This document shows positions 45,694 to 56,825 of a stretch of DNA of 64,000 nt, piece by piece. Where the stretch lies: the NCBI GenBank assembly GCA_028753945.1, contig JAPNXP010000004.1:3534001-3598000 (forward strand), read 5' to 3'. The notes beneath the pieces are model-generated. The model had not been told where the DNA came from and ran no database searches. It saw nothing but the letters and a program-made list of their open reading frames with translations. A program made the position numbers and the translations under genes. The stretch's first letter is position 1. Every line of letters begins with the position of its first letter. This DNA comes from Hexactinellida sp. DTS-2022 (Eukaryota; Porifera; Hexactinellida).

Positions 45694-45845
45694 CAGGTTT
45701 TTTTTAAGGTTGAGACCTTGGTGTAACTCAGCGCGGCCTTGGTGTAACTCAACACTGCAGAGGTCCAGACCGACCCTAATCGTGGTGTAACTCCAAAAAA
45801 TCTTGGTGCAAAATTTACACCAAGATTGGCCTTAAAAAAACCCTG
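45694..45845. mobile_element. 152-bp hAT-type MITE
   Basis: CAGGTTTTTTTTAAGGTTGA and inverse TTGGCCTTAAAAAAACCCTG; perfect 8-bp duplication CTCTATAG (45,686-45,693 and 45,846-45,853). The interior repeats TTGGTGTAACTC. Confidence 0.9.
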
Positions 45846-45864
45846 CTCTATAGTATACTGATAT

Positions 45865-46078
45865 CAGGGTGTTATCCAGGCGTGCTGGGCGCGCCTAAAG
45901 GAGCGTAATTTGGCAGGATTTTAATCTAGGCGTACAAAAATCGAGTCTAGGCCTACAGTTTCGAGAGCTGCTCCCATAGACTTAATACAAGATGACTAAT
46001 CTAGGCGTACAAAATGAAAACTGAACGAGCTCAAACTAAATCTAGGAGCGCGGTAAATATTTCCTGGATGAAAGCCTG
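45865..46078. mobile_element. 214-bp hAT-type MITE
   Basis: CAGGGTGTTATCCAGGCGTG at the left; TTCCTGGATGAAAGCCTG at the right. 8-bp duplication ACTGATAT / ACTGATAC. The interior repeats ATCTAGGCGTACAAAA. Lies just 11 bp from the preceding MITE's right target repeat. Confidence 0.8.
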
Positions 46079-46088
46079 ACTGATACTA

Positions 46089-46586
46089 TCTATACTATTT
46101 ATTAAAAGGGGGGTGTATGTTTATATTTGTTTGTATGTACCGAGTTGATTGAAGAAACTGGACAATTTCTAATTTTGATTTTTAATATATCAGGGGACCA
46201 GGGCAACCTTTGGCGCCCGACAACAAGTTAGGTTTCCACGCAAATTTCTCGCACCTCGCCAAGTTATGACGTCATTGTCACATTTTGAGATTCATGAAAA
46301 TTCACTTAATCACACATAATTGCACCCTCTAAGAGATAAAAATCTGAAATTTTAATAGAACATGCACATTAATGATGCGGACACGTTGGTCACACCAGAT
46401 TGTATATATGCTTGCTTATTATAGCATGATGACGTAATCATTATTTTTTTATAAATTTGACTATTTAGACTTATTTAAGTTATAATCTATTATTGCTAGA
46501 AGTATATAAACCACACTCCAACCGCCAAGCGTTTGGTGTGTGGTTGTGTTCTGCCGCGAAGCGAAATTGCAAGCGAAGCGCACTAG
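46089..46586 (+). mobile_element. Non-autonomous Helitron, copy H5 (complete, 498 bp)
   Basis: TCTATACTATTTATTAAAAG start after A, CTAG end before T. Collinear with H1 over its whole length, including the 3' hairpin, which here has mismatches (ACCGCCAAGCGTTTGG). No insertions, so it shows the basic length of the family. Confidence 0.88.
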
Positions 46587-47311
46587 TAGAACATATTACA
46601 TAAGCTTACCACTGCTGCTTTGATCAGGACTTATTATTTGATGATACTAGTTGTTTAAGGCTCGACCCGAAAGTTGTTAAGGCTCGACTAGTCGACTACC
46701 ACCTTTCCTAATTTAAAAGTTTAATATTTTATTGCATATTTAGCATATTTAGCAAGCTCTATATGTTTAGAGCATTACCTGAAAATTTCATTCAAAAATC
46801 CCGATACTTTTGGAAATATGCCACTGGAGTCTGGAAGTACATTCTTCTCCATACAAATGTACTAATTTTATATAAAATTTCGTTAAAAAAGACACGCCAA
46901 CATGGTGCCTTTTTCAAAAAGTTCAACGAAGTTTAATTAGATGATTAAAGTATTAAGAATCATTTAGTGCATTCCTAATAGATAACTTCAAGCCGTTTAA
47001 AACGTTGCAAATACAAGTAAAAAATTGTTGTAATATTTCCAATTCAGAAAAATTCCAAATAACCATAGAATCATTGTCTAGGTTTCACATTATAGGCTGA
47101 TAATTTTATAGTATGCACATAAACTGATAAGAAAATAGCTTGGATTTATTCACTAGTACAGTACATAATCATGTCATAATGGATATGCTGATAATGGGGA
47201 CATATTATTTTTAGCCAACTTATCACTATATCCAATATATCACAATATCCATTATATGACTATATACACTATATCACTGCATCTAATATATAAATGTATG
47301 CATTGTCAATA
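46587..47311. other. Gene-free stretch in CDC73 intron
   Basis: No gene. A loose TATCACTATATCCAATATAT repeat occupies about 47,215-47,300 and resumes beyond the next MITE. Confidence 0.4.
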
Positions 47312-47749
47312 CAGTCAAACTTCCACCACCGGACCTCCAAGTTCCGAACACCTCTATCAATTGGGCAACATCTTGTTTATGTTCAGAATTAAGTCGCCAT
47401 TTTTTTGGTAATTAGCCCCGAAATTTATTTTATCTATGCAGATTTGAATGTCAAACACATTACTAAAGGTAGAACCACCCTTATCTGGGCAGTATATATT
47501 TGTTTGGAATTGGCCATATGGAAATTTCGCTACTTTAAATCCGATTGGAAATTATGAACTCCTTGGGTAAAGTTAAACCAAATTCCTATGTCGGAGGTCG
47601 TATCAGGCTAGACAATAGTTTTTGAGACATCAGACCATAAACACTAGTTGATTATACAATAAATATTATGGTTATTTCCGAAATCCGGGAAATTTCTAAG
47701 TTACGGGAACCCTTCGGACGAGGCTGCCCGGATAGGGGAGGTTCGACTA
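47312..47749. mobile_element. 438-bp TA-target MITE
   Basis: CAGTCAAACTTCCACCACCG at the left, inverse CCGGATAGGGGAGGTTCGAC at the right, TA on both sides (47,310-47,311 and 47,750-47,751). Tc1/pogo-like. Confidence 0.75.
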
Positions 47750-48129
47750 TACTTATATTTTCATAAGTATGATCAAATTCCTTATCGAATTCAACTGGTA
47801 GCGATATTTACACTGCAATAAGAAATTATGGGGGTCAAAGAAAGTCTAAACTCCAATATTATTGTATAATCTGTGTACAAGTTATCACTATATACAATAA
47901 TAATATCACTATACCAAATAAAAATTGTATTGGATTTGCTCGGGGACACACCTAAAGCGGCAAAATTATCACTTTATATATCACTATACGTATCCATTAT
48001 GTAGTGTATATCTATTGAATAAATAAAGTTGATCAGTTCTCTCTCTGGTGTGTTTTGTAAAATTGCCGCACATATATTCAGTCAGTATAGGAATTTAATA
48101 TTACGCATTACGGAACTAAATTCAATCAC

Positions 48130-48840
48130 TCGAACGAATATTATTACTGTGCCGACTATACTTTAGTATTATATAGTGGCCCAGTTCTAATCTTAGTGCT
48201 TTGGTTACCGATTATTACTGTGTAGACTATACTATAGTATAGTGGCCCAGTACTGATCTTACTACTTTTGTATATTATTATTATTATTATTACTGTGCCG
48301 ACTATTAGTGCTGCGAACTGTAACTGAATTAAAACTGAAATAGTTTTAGCGATTTTTCTAAACTGTAACTGAAATGTACTCGTTTATAAAACTGTAACTG
48401 TAACTGTAACTGAAATGTATTTTTCTCCAACTGGAATTAAAACTGAAATTGAATTTCTTCAAATTCAATTCCGGTTTGCAGCACTAGTCAGGCGGCACAA
48501 AATGAAATTAGAAAAATGAAACTAGATTATGTTGTCTGCAGACCTTGGAACCTAGATAAATTACGAAATTGTACTGACTGTGGTAAAAATGGTAACTGAA
48601 ATGAAAATTGTACCTGAAATGAAAACTGTAACTGAATGAAAACTGTAACTGAATTAAAACTGTAACTGAATTAAGACTGTAACTGAAATGAAAACTGTAC
48701 TGTAACTGAATTAAAACTTTAACTGAAATGAAACTAAAACTGTAACTGTAACTGTAACTGAATTGAATCAAATTTAATTCCAGTTCGCAGCATTACCGAC
48801 TATACTATAATATAGTGGCCCAGTTCTATTCTTATTGCTT
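48130..48840. repeat. Tandem repeat, about 70-80-bp unit x3, split by a hAT MITE
   Basis: TATTACTGTGCCGACTATAC, then ATAGTGGCCCAGTTCTAATC, recurs at about 48,138, 48,213 and 48,287. The third copy is split by the hAT MITE at 48,306-48,795 and resumes with ACTATAATATAGTGGCCCAG. Confidence 0.8.
48306..48795. mobile_element. hAT-type MITE filled with AACTGTAACTGAA
   Basis: TAGTGCTGCGAACTGTAACT and inverse AATTCCAGTTCGCAGCATTA. Perfect 8-bp duplication CCGACTAT (48,298-48,305 and 48,796-48,803), confirmed by the split tandem repeat around it. The interior is almost entirely AAAACTGTAACTGAATT simple sequence, plus a partial second terminus at 48,470-48,487. Confidence 0.88.
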
Positions 48841-49018
48841 TTTTTAAAAAGTCCGTATCCGCTCTACAGGCCAGAGTTAGATTTCTCCGGAGCTGAAAAT
48901 TTTACATCGGTGTCCCATATGTTACAGATGGCATCTCGAGCCAAAATTTGATAAACCATTTTTTGCATCCGCACATTTTGATCAAAAATCCATGTCGAAT
49001 TTTGATCAAATTTGACAT

Positions 49019-49275
49019 GTCGAACTTTGATCAAATCAGAAACAGAGTTGATTTGATCAAAGTTCTACTGTATGCTGCCTAAGTAGAACTTTGATCAAAT
49101 TCTAAGTAAATTTGATTTGATCAAAGTTCTACTGTTTGCTGCCTATGTAGAACTTTGATCAAATTCTAAGTAAATTTGATTTGATCAAAGTTCTACTGTT
49201 TGCTGCCTATGTAGAACTTTGATCAAATTCAAAGTAAATTTGATTTGATCAAAGTTCTACAATTATGTAGTGATG
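49019..49275. repeat. Tandem repeat, 64-bp palindromic unit x4
   Basis: GTAGAACTTTGATCAAATTC at 49,083, 49,147 and 49,211 (exact 64-bp steps), with an older copy at 49,019. Each unit contains GAACTTTGATCAAAT and its inverse ATTTGATCAAAGTTC, so each can fold into a hairpin. Confidence 0.88.
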
Positions 49276-49489
49276 TAGAAATTTGATCAACAGTTCTATA
49301 AAATAACAATGCTTACCATTCGTTTATCTATATAAAGACAAATTAAATGTAGTAGGACTAGCATTTGAAAATGATACATAAATAATAATAAATGAGCAGA
49401 TTATAATGAGAGCATAATTATGAAGAAACATACGAAAGAAAAATAATGGATTAATGGTGAGTTATGAGTCAGCTAGAAAACTTACGAAT

Positions 49490-51139
49490 TTATTGAAAAA
49501 TTTCTAATTTGCTTGTTATATTGGACCTACAAGTCGGACATCTGTCTCCTGGTGTGAAATTGATCTCGCAATTTCCACAAACTTGTGCATGCCCACAGGG
49601 TAAGAATACAAATGTAGATATTCTGTTTTGCAAGCAAATAACGCATGGATTAACCAAAGGTTCTTCATTGATTTCAATATCCTCATCACTCTCTTCACAA
49701 TCGGAATAGTAGAGGCATCTATCAGAACTATGATTTTTACCCACTGTGTAAGATATTTCTTTAAGATATTGTATAGGAGTATATTCTTTACTTTCAAGTT
49801 TTTCTCTGCAAATAATTCTTAGTTTTTCGTTTTCAATATCCTTTTTCCTTCTCTCCCCAATTTCTAAGCCGTTCAATAACCTCCCATACTCCAGGTCATA
49901 TTTTACAATTATCCTTTCAAGCATTTCCATAAATGTCCATATATTCGGTGTTTTTACACGAATAATCGATTTCAAACCTCTGTGATAAACTTTGCAACAG
50001 TTGTTTGTTTTGTGAACTGAATGATAAACGGACAAATCATCTCTCATTATCCATTCCTTTCTAACATACTCCTTAAATTTAGTGAGAAGATGTGCATCTG
50101 TTGGGCTAAGCATTAGTGACGACATATTGCTTACTAGAATATGAAATACCGATATAATATCCTTTTGAGGTAGGAGTGGCAGACTCATTATCTCCATAAC
50201 CCAATTTTGGAAATTGGAATTTTTCGCATAATAGGATGTAAGTTGTAGCTTTTGTACCTTGCTCCATATCGCCTTACAATAATGAAAGAGGCAACCAGAC
50301 ATGTTTATTTGAGGAAACATATCCCGGAATACGTTCCTTGGTGCTCGTTCATAATCACCTACTGCCAATTCCGGATGAAAATCTGGGACAATTTCCACAA
50401 TTTTCCTCAAAGTAGCTTCATACAATAAGTGATTTTTTTGCGACATTAGAACATGAATGGCTGGTAGAGCATGATGACCAATTTGGATAAATATGGTAAA
50501 TAATTGGTAAAATAATTTCGGTACAACATAGAAAGTCCCGTCAAAATTAACACTTTTCGTGGTTTTTAGAGTCGAAAGCATTAAGTCCGAAACAAAAATA
50601 GCTGCGAAACCTTCGGGGATAACTACTATAGATCGAAAGTTTGATGTAAAACGAGTGAGTCTCAACATGTTATCAAATTCTTCTGGTGTCTTGGGATTTC
50701 TTGGAATCTCAATCCTTCTTCTCTTCAGCATAGTATTTCGTACATGTCGATAACTAATTAAAGCGCCAGCTTGATCACCGCTCGTGACATCGTCAAAAAC
50801 TAATCGCAAATTCTCGACTGAGGTTTCTGCAGCACGTTTAATTTTATTATTAAGGATAATTATTTCCGATTGATAAGATTCTTTTGTGTGAATGTGGTTT
50901 TTAGTAAGATGGAAGAGGTTACTTTCATGAATTATATTGCCAAATCCAGGGCATTCTATTCCTTTGGTTCTCCATAGAGTACACCTCAAATAGATACAAT
51001 GATCTTTTGTAGAAGATTTATTGTACAAGAAACTATCACACTCATAATTGCGAGATCCCAGTTTTTTACCTTCAATAATTCGGTATTCCATCTCTAAGCT
51101 TATGCAGTCTTGATAAAATGAACTAAAAATCTTTACCAA
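49490..51139 (-). CDS. FLYWCH-MULE-RING fusion transposase, intact, 549 aa
   Basis: A single open frame on the minus strand inside CDC73 intron 1, antisense to it. Residues about 30-85 form a FLYWCH zinc finger (FLY at 37-39, C53, C63, H82, H84). Residues about 160-300 match a MULE catalytic domain: VNFDGTFYVVP (D200), GDYERAPRNV (D262) and GCLFHYCKAIW (C283, H286). Residues 499-537 are a complete C3HC4 RING finger (C499-x2-C502, C515-x-H517, C521-x2-C524, C534-x2-C537), preceded by an acidic stretch. A RING usually serves as an E3 ubiquitin-ligase module. No stop or frameshift and no clear TIRs, so either a young element with unseen ends or a retained gene. Start Met chosen as first in frame; the finger begins soon after. 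Confidence 0.88.
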   Translation of the reverse strand: MVKIFSSFYQDCISLEMEYRIIEGKKLGSRNYECDSFLYNKSSTKDHCIYLRCTLWRTKGIECPGFGNIIHESNLFHLTKNHIHTKESYQSEIIILNNKIKRAAETSVENLRLVFDDVTSGDQAGALISYRHVRNTMLKRRRIEIPRNPKTPEEFDNMLRLTRFTSNFRSIVVIPEGFAAIFVSDLMLSTLKTTKSVNFDGTFYVVPKLFYQLFTIFIQIGHHALPAIHVLMSQKNHLLYEATLRKIVEIVPDFHPELAVGDYERAPRNVFRDMFPQINMSGCLFHYCKAIWSKVQKLQLTSYYAKNSNFQNWVMEIMSLPLLPQKDIISVFHILVSNMSSLMLSPTDAHLLTKFKEYVRKEWIMRDDLSVYHSVHKTNNCCKVYHRGLKSIIRVKTPNIWTFMEMLERIIVKYDLEYGRLLNGLEIGERRKKDIENEKLRIICREKLESKEYTPIQYLKEISYTVGKNHSSDRCLYYSDCEESDEDIEINEEPLVNPCVICLQNRISTFVFLPCGHAQVCGNCEINFTPGDRCPTCRSNITSKLEIFQ

Positions 51140-53484
51140 ATTTCATTATTTTATTCATTTATATATTAGGTACATTGAATAATTTTCCATGTGAAACCTC
51201 ATAACCAGCTGTGCTGACGCATGTTCCTTTTGAGGCGCTATCTTTTCGTGTCAACTGTTTGGTTAATTGATAGTGCCTTCAAAGGAACAGCTGTCGGCAC
51301 AGCTGCAATTTTGGATTTTCATTATTATTTATATTTCTCCGTAGACGGCGGTGCCCTGTCCACACCTTTATACATTGAGGGCTGAAACATGGCATTTAGG
51401 TGCGGAGTGACTGTCTAATTTGCACCTAGGGATACGATTTTTGATCAAAGAATTACAACACCTATTTAAACTAATTATGGCTCATAACATAAATTAAATA
51501 ATAGTGAACTTACCAAAATTTAGATATGTCGATAGAGAATTAAATTTTAGACCTTTTGGCAAATCACAAATGTTCAATTTGGCCTAGGTTTGTGCCATAA
51601 TTGGGGTGCCAATCTCCTCTATTTCTTCGCACTTCAGATTCGTTGAACTGTTAAACCAATTACCATTGTTTCAACTTGTAATAATTATATTGAATCTAAT
51701 TCTATTGTTTAAACTTGTAATACTTATGCGTATTGATTTAACTTTTTAAATCTTACTCTATTGTTTCAACTTTCGATAAATATATTGATTTAACTTATAA
51801 ATTCTAGCTAGCTTCTATTTAATTGTAGTATTACCATACAATTGATTAAATTCAATAAAAAATCCAAAATTGAACCATATTCCGACGCATTTATCTTTCG
51901 AGGCACTACATTCGGTGGTTGGGTAACTAGTAGCGCATCCAAAGGGAAATATTTCTGCAAAGGCTGCAAATTTTGATTTTTTCGACATGTCATAATCGAC
52001 TCAAGGTGTTTATACTCATTTATCAAGTTGGTACGGGACAAAGGAACGATTGTTGAATTTAAGGCTATTTCTATGTTGAACCATCTTGAGTTTAATGCCA
52101 TTCATTAATTATGTATTGATAATAAATTATATGAATAGTTAATTCTTTAAGCAATGCTATCCACGGTGAATGATTTAAGTCAAAAATTCATTATATTATT
52201 TTATTTATTTCATTCATTGTATAGTAATACTACAATTAAATAGAAGCCAGCTGGAATTTATAAGTTGAATCAATATAATTATCGGAAGTTAAAACATAGA
52301 GTAAGATTGAACAAGTTAAATCAATAGAATTATTACAAGTTGAAACAATAGAATTAAAAATTAATGGATTTACAGAAATTGAAGTATGAGTAAACAAAGA
52401 AATTTCAACCCCTATTTATGGCAGAAATTAAAACCTTTATTGAAAATTTTCTTCTCCCATCAGACGCAGAATTTTATGGTGAATCCAAATATGAAATAAA
52501 ATTTGGGACACTTAATTTTAGAGATATTCAAGTTTCAGTAGAAATATAATCTGTGATCACTCAGCATTTTTTATGTGCGTGTTGGGTATTCACCCAACTC
52601 CAACCAACCCATGCGAATTATTTAATTCACAAAATTGTAAAAATACATTTTTTTGACGATGTCATAATCACCTCAAGGTGGCAAGACCCTCTTGTATAGT
52701 GGTACGTGGCATAAGGACCAATTGATAAATTGAAAGTTTGTTTCTATCTTGTATCATCTCTGAGATTAATTAAATTTAGGTAATTAGTATAAATACGTAA
52801 TTAATTTTTTATTATTTAACACCATTATTATGTACAGCAAAATAAATTAAGTTCAATTATTTGCAATAATTATTATTCTAAATTGAATTTCACTATCATA
52901 TTTGAATTCAGCGCACTCGATAACCCCAATAATCAATTTGTAACCATCTCTATAAGCTAAACACAGAGCTAATTAATTAGAATTAAATATGTCATGTATC
53001 CATTGTGCAAGAATATTCTAAGCAGAATTAAATATAATCACATAATCTGTCGTTGTTATGAAATATATAATCTTAGTTTTCAATTAGAAAATGGAAGCCT
53101 ACTCGATCTCACAAGTGGAATCAATATAATTATCACAAGTTGAAACAATAGAATTAGATTTAACACTTTCAATTGAATTGAAGTGTTAGTAAACAAAGGA
53201 AATTTCCAACTCAATTGTGGCACAAATGAATGGCAATTTGAAAATTCGTGCACTGTGACAAGGTGTAGAATTTATTTCTCTATCGAATGCATATAATTTG
53301 AATATTCGATACACAATTTTCTTTTCTTTTTCTAACATTAAACAGGTGTAAAAATGTGTCCAAAAAAATGTAATACAAAATTGTGACCCCAGGCGCACAT
53401 CTGTAACCCATGAGACACCTGTCCTGAAAATTTCACTTCTTAGTAATTACAACTCTGTTCTGTGGATACGGTACGGACCAATAA
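51140..53484. repeat. Gene-free region of diverged large repeats with hairpins
   Basis: No gene. An imperfect hairpin (TGCTGACGCATGTTCCTTTT, then AAAGGAACAGCTGTCGGCAC) lies at 51,207-51,305, a weaker copy at about 51,855-51,975, and a third around the hAT MITE at 53.5 kb. The block 52,390-52,990 (TTTTAGAGATATTCAAGTTT, CAGTAGAAAT, GTTGGGTATTCACCCAACTC, AAGGACCAATTGATAAATTG) recurs at 54,270-54,745, so two diverged copies of a repeat of about 1 kb are in tandem. Confidence 0.55.
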
Positions 53485-54745
53485 TAAAAATCCAAAATTG
53501 CAGCCTGTGCCGACGCATGTTCCTTTGGTGGCACTATATTTTTGCAGGGTTGGGTTCAAATACAATTTACTTAAGTACTTCTGTAATTAAGTACATTTTT
53601 TGAGTACTTGTACTTGTACTTAAGTACTTTCACCATTTCTCCGTTGTACTTGTACTTGTACTTAATTACTTTCCTCATTTTTCTAAAGTACTTGCACTTG
53701 TACTTGGTACTTGTTACTCGTGACTTTTTTATCATTCAATACATTTCCAACACACATCATTGATGTTCCTCAAATCCCATCTCAAATAAAGTAGTGTTAC
53801 TTAATACTTAGTATATTAGGAATTGTGTTCGTGTCAAGGACTACTGCTACTTTCAATTAAATAGATTTGGATGATACTATATAAACTATGTATTTAGCAA
53901 TTTCTACTATTAGTACGAGAGATTTATCATAAGAGCTTGGGAAGTACTTGTACTTGTACTCAAGTATTTTCGTAAATTTTTCATTGTACTTGTACTTGTC
54001 TTAAGTACTTTAAGTTTACCTGTACTTGTACTTGTATTGTACTTGAATATCTGAAAAGTAGTAGTACTTGTACTTAAGTAATTTCAAATGTACTTGAACC
54101 CAACCCTGTATTTTGGTGGTGGTTTATTGAGTGCCTCCAAAGGAACATGCTGTCGGCACAGGCTGCAATTTTGGATTTTTTTTCGCCATGTCATCATCAC
54201 TATGAAGGTGTTAAATTATTTCAAAAAGGTGTTACAGAAGGCATCGACCCTTAGAGTGGTGGAAGTTTCCATTTAGTTCACTTCATTTTAGAGATATTCA
54301 AGTTTCAGTAGAATATATTAGCTGATGACTCAGCATTTTTATGTGAGTGTTGGGTCATCACCCAACATCAACTAACCCATTTTTAATACGAATTTAAAAA
54401 ATTGTAAAAACACATTTTTTTAACTATGTCATCATCACCTCAAGGTGTCAAGACTCACTTGTATAGGTGGCACGTGCCATAAGGACCAATTGATAAATTG
54501 AAAGTTTGTTTCTATCTTCTATGATCTCTGAGATTTATGATATTTAATTAAATTTATAAATAATTATATATATTATTTATAATATAACACCAATTTCAAT
54601 GTCAACTTACAATTATTAAGTTAAATTATTTTGTCATAAATAATTAATTAATTAATTTTGCTATCAAATTTCATTCCGCACACTCGATAACCCCTAATAA
54701 ACAAATTGGAAGCATCTATATAAGTCATATACTGACTGAATTAAT
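53485..54745. repeat. Second copy of the large repeat, with hairpin
   Basis: GCCTGTGCCGACGCATGTTC at 53,500 and the inverse GAACATGCTGTCGGCACAGG near 54,147 form a hairpin opened by a hAT MITE. The remainder matches 52,390-52,990. No ORF. Confidence 0.6.
53545..54108. mobile_element. hAT-type MITE filled with ACTTGTACTTAAGT
   Basis: CAGGGTTGGGTTCAAATACA and inverse GTACTTGAACCCAACCCTG; 8-bp duplication TATTTTTG / TATTTTGG. The interior is mainly TACTTGTACTTAAGTACTT simple sequence. Confidence 0.85.
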
Positions 54746-55139
54746 TATAACGAGCCCTTCGGTCTCGGTCGCTTTGCGACGGATCACTCTCTCACAAAAG
54801 TCGCGAAGCGACTTTTGTTCGTTCGTGTTAGGCACTACGCGATACAATTAACGGCCGCTTCGCGGCCTTTCCCTTCCCAAAAGCTATGATATTACTATTC
54901 AGTTTCACCTGTGGCTGGTGTACGATCGTTTGGCCGGGAATATCCATCGTATTACTTTCGTTGTGGAAAATTTGCTTTTTGTAAACCAAAAACTGTGCAT
55001 CATTTCGTTTGAATGGGATTTTTTAATATTCTCCTGTCTTGAACTGAAATTTCCCTAAGTCTGTTTTGCAAATATAATACGAAAGCAGTAATTAAATGGT
55101 CAGGCCATGGCTTGACCGACCTAAATAGTGACGTATGAG
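54746..55139. other. Gene-free stretch with GC-rich hairpins
   Basis: At 54,765-54,870 three short palindromes lie close together: GGTCGCTTTGCGACGG, AAAGTCGCGAAGCGACTTT and GGCCGCTTCGCGGCC. They recall the GCGAAGCG motif in the Helitron 3' ends, but no CTAG/TC termini fit. Origin unknown. Confidence 0.4.
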
Positions 55140-55249
55140 CAGTGGCGAAACTCTCTGCAGGGCAGGGGGGGAAGTTTCCCCCAAATAATTTAATCCTATT
55201 GTAAAGTATATATATACAAGGCTGGGTATGTGTATATATTTGTTTGTAT

Positions 55250-55965
55250 TAGTGTTGTAAGGTAGGAAAATCTCCTAGGAAATTTCACAAAAATAGCTAA
55301 ATTTCTGGAAATTTTACAAGGAAAAACTATTATATATACAAGTACCCTTCGGCGGCGCCAGGGCGCCGCCGCTGTGGGACACCAGATGGGCAAACCTGAA
55401 CCCAGGGGGGCACACCTTTTTAGAAAAAAAAACAGGAATTCATAATTGCCGTCGACACTCGAGAATCCACATATTTTCCCTGTAAACTATAGAAAACTAA
55501 TCCCAATTTTCCCAAAAATCCAAGAATCGCAAGCCGTTCGCATTCAAAACTGGTCTAATAACACTGTTGCATTTAACACTTAACATTGATTGGGCATTCA
55601 TGTTTGAAGACTCTAATGAATCTTGTTGTTCATGTTCAATATTGTTCATATTTCGCTAAAAATATCTGAGAATATTTGTTTTCCAAAGAATGTTTCAAAA
55701 GTGTGCTCCCCCTGGCCCCCCCTGGCGCCGCCACTGCGAGTACCTAGTTTTTTTTATTTTTGATAAACCATTTCTATAATGTAGAGTTCTTACTGACTTA
55801 CTGTGCGCTTGTTATTTTCCCTCATGACAGTCTAATTTAAGTAGCACAAAAATTTTGTCAATTTCAAATATAGTTCCTAAGCATAATTTGAAATATGTAA
55901 TCTTACCAGAAATTTCTGGAAATTTCCATAGAAAACAAAAAACTTTTTGAAATTTTACAACACTA
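55250..55965. mobile_element. hAT-type MITE (TAGTGTTGTAA ends) in Helitron H6
   Basis: TAGTGTTGTAA and inverse TTACAACACTA; perfect 8-bp duplication GTTTGTAT (55,242-55,249 and 55,966-55,973). Contains TTTCYAGGAAATTTC-type palindromes and the MITE at 55,347. Confidence 0.9.
55347..55736. mobile_element. hAT-type MITE, innermost of the nest
   Basis: CGGCGGCGCCAGGG at the left (first bases mutated) and CCCTGGCGCCGCCACTG at the right; 8-bp duplication CAAGTACC / CGAGTACC. Same end family as 6267-6751 and 15,463-15,956. Confidence 0.75.
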
Positions 55966-56503
55966 GTTTGTATGTTACGAGTTGATTGAAGAAAGTGGAC
56001 GGTTTCCAAATGGGATTTTTGGGATATAGGGGTAACTTTTGGCACCCGCCAACAAGTTGATGTTTCCAATCAAAATTTCTCACACCTCGACAAGTTATGA
56101 CGTCATTGTCACATTTCGAGAACCCTCTTAATCCCACATAATTCCCTCCCTGTAAGAGATAAAAATCTGAAAATTTAATAGAATATGCACATTAATGATG
56201 CGGACATTTTTGTCACACCAGATCGCCACTATGCTAACTCATTATCGCATGATGACGTAATCATTAAAATTTCACATTGTTAAATTTGACTATTTAGGCC
56301 TATTTACGCTTGATAATGCATGTTAGAAGTATATAAACCACACATACCAAGTGCGAAGCGGTTGTTGTGTGTGGTTGTGTTCTGCCGCGAAGCGACCTAG
56401 CAAGCGAAGCGCTAGTATTTAATTAAAAACAGTGCTAATCTAACAATTTTTCTAATTGATAAAACAAATCCCCCCCCAATAGTTTAGAAGTGGTTCGCCA
56501 CTG

Positions 56504-56825
56504 CGCATGAGTAGTCAGGCTATTGGCCTGATCAACCTGACCTCTTCCGCCTGCCCTGTAATACTATGGCTCTACGGACAAAATTTGAATCTCTTGGGGT
56601 TTGTAAGCGGGGTTTGTTATCGCAAAGTTATAATCGGAGTACAATCAATACTTCACTTGAAACCTTGGGGTAAGCAAACATTTCGTTTTTAGCAGAATTT
56701 TTATATATCCTTTTAGTTCTAACGTGATTACTTCCACGTTAAATTAGACTAGTTTCGAATTGCACATTAAATTCGGTAGATATATCCGTGGAATACTTCA
56801 CGATATATCAAACCAATTAATAAAA
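56504..56825. other. Gene-free stretch
   Basis: No gene. 56,520-56,560 (GATCAACCTGACCTCTTCCG, CCTGCCCTGT) resembles the block at 8954-8990, a possible unassigned transposon end. Confidence 0.35.

Larger units (their letters stand above)
55194..56415 (+). mobile_element. Helitron H6 with a nested hAT
   Basis: 3' end: family hairpins then CTAG at 56,412-56,415. The 5' end is degenerate (TCCTATTGTAAAGTATATAT) but placed where the family sequence begins. Broken after TTTGTTTGTAT by the hAT at 55,250-55,965. Confidence 0.8.
55140..56503. mobile_element. hAT-type element, outer shell of a four-level nest
   Basis: CAGTGGCGAAACTCTCTGC at the left and GAAGTGGTTCGCCACTG at the right; 8-bp duplication CGTATGAG (55,132-55,139) / CGCATGAG (56,504-56,511). 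Its own sequence is only about 55,140-55,193 and 56,416-56,503; the rest is Helitron H6. Confidence 0.8.

Noticed and set aside
48508..48771. 87-aa Ser/Tyr/Phe-rich ORF
   Set aside because: Pure translation of the AACTGTAACTGAA simple repeat inside a hAT MITE.
54746..54880. Helitron 3' end
   Set aside because: GCGAAGCG palindromes are present, but the CTAG/T terminus and family sequence are not.
26818..56137. Repeated small ORFs reading METSTCWRVPKV (26.8, 45.0, 56.0 kb)
   Set aside because: They come from the 5' part of the Helitron family, read in a chance open frame; differences between copies do not favour synonymous changes.
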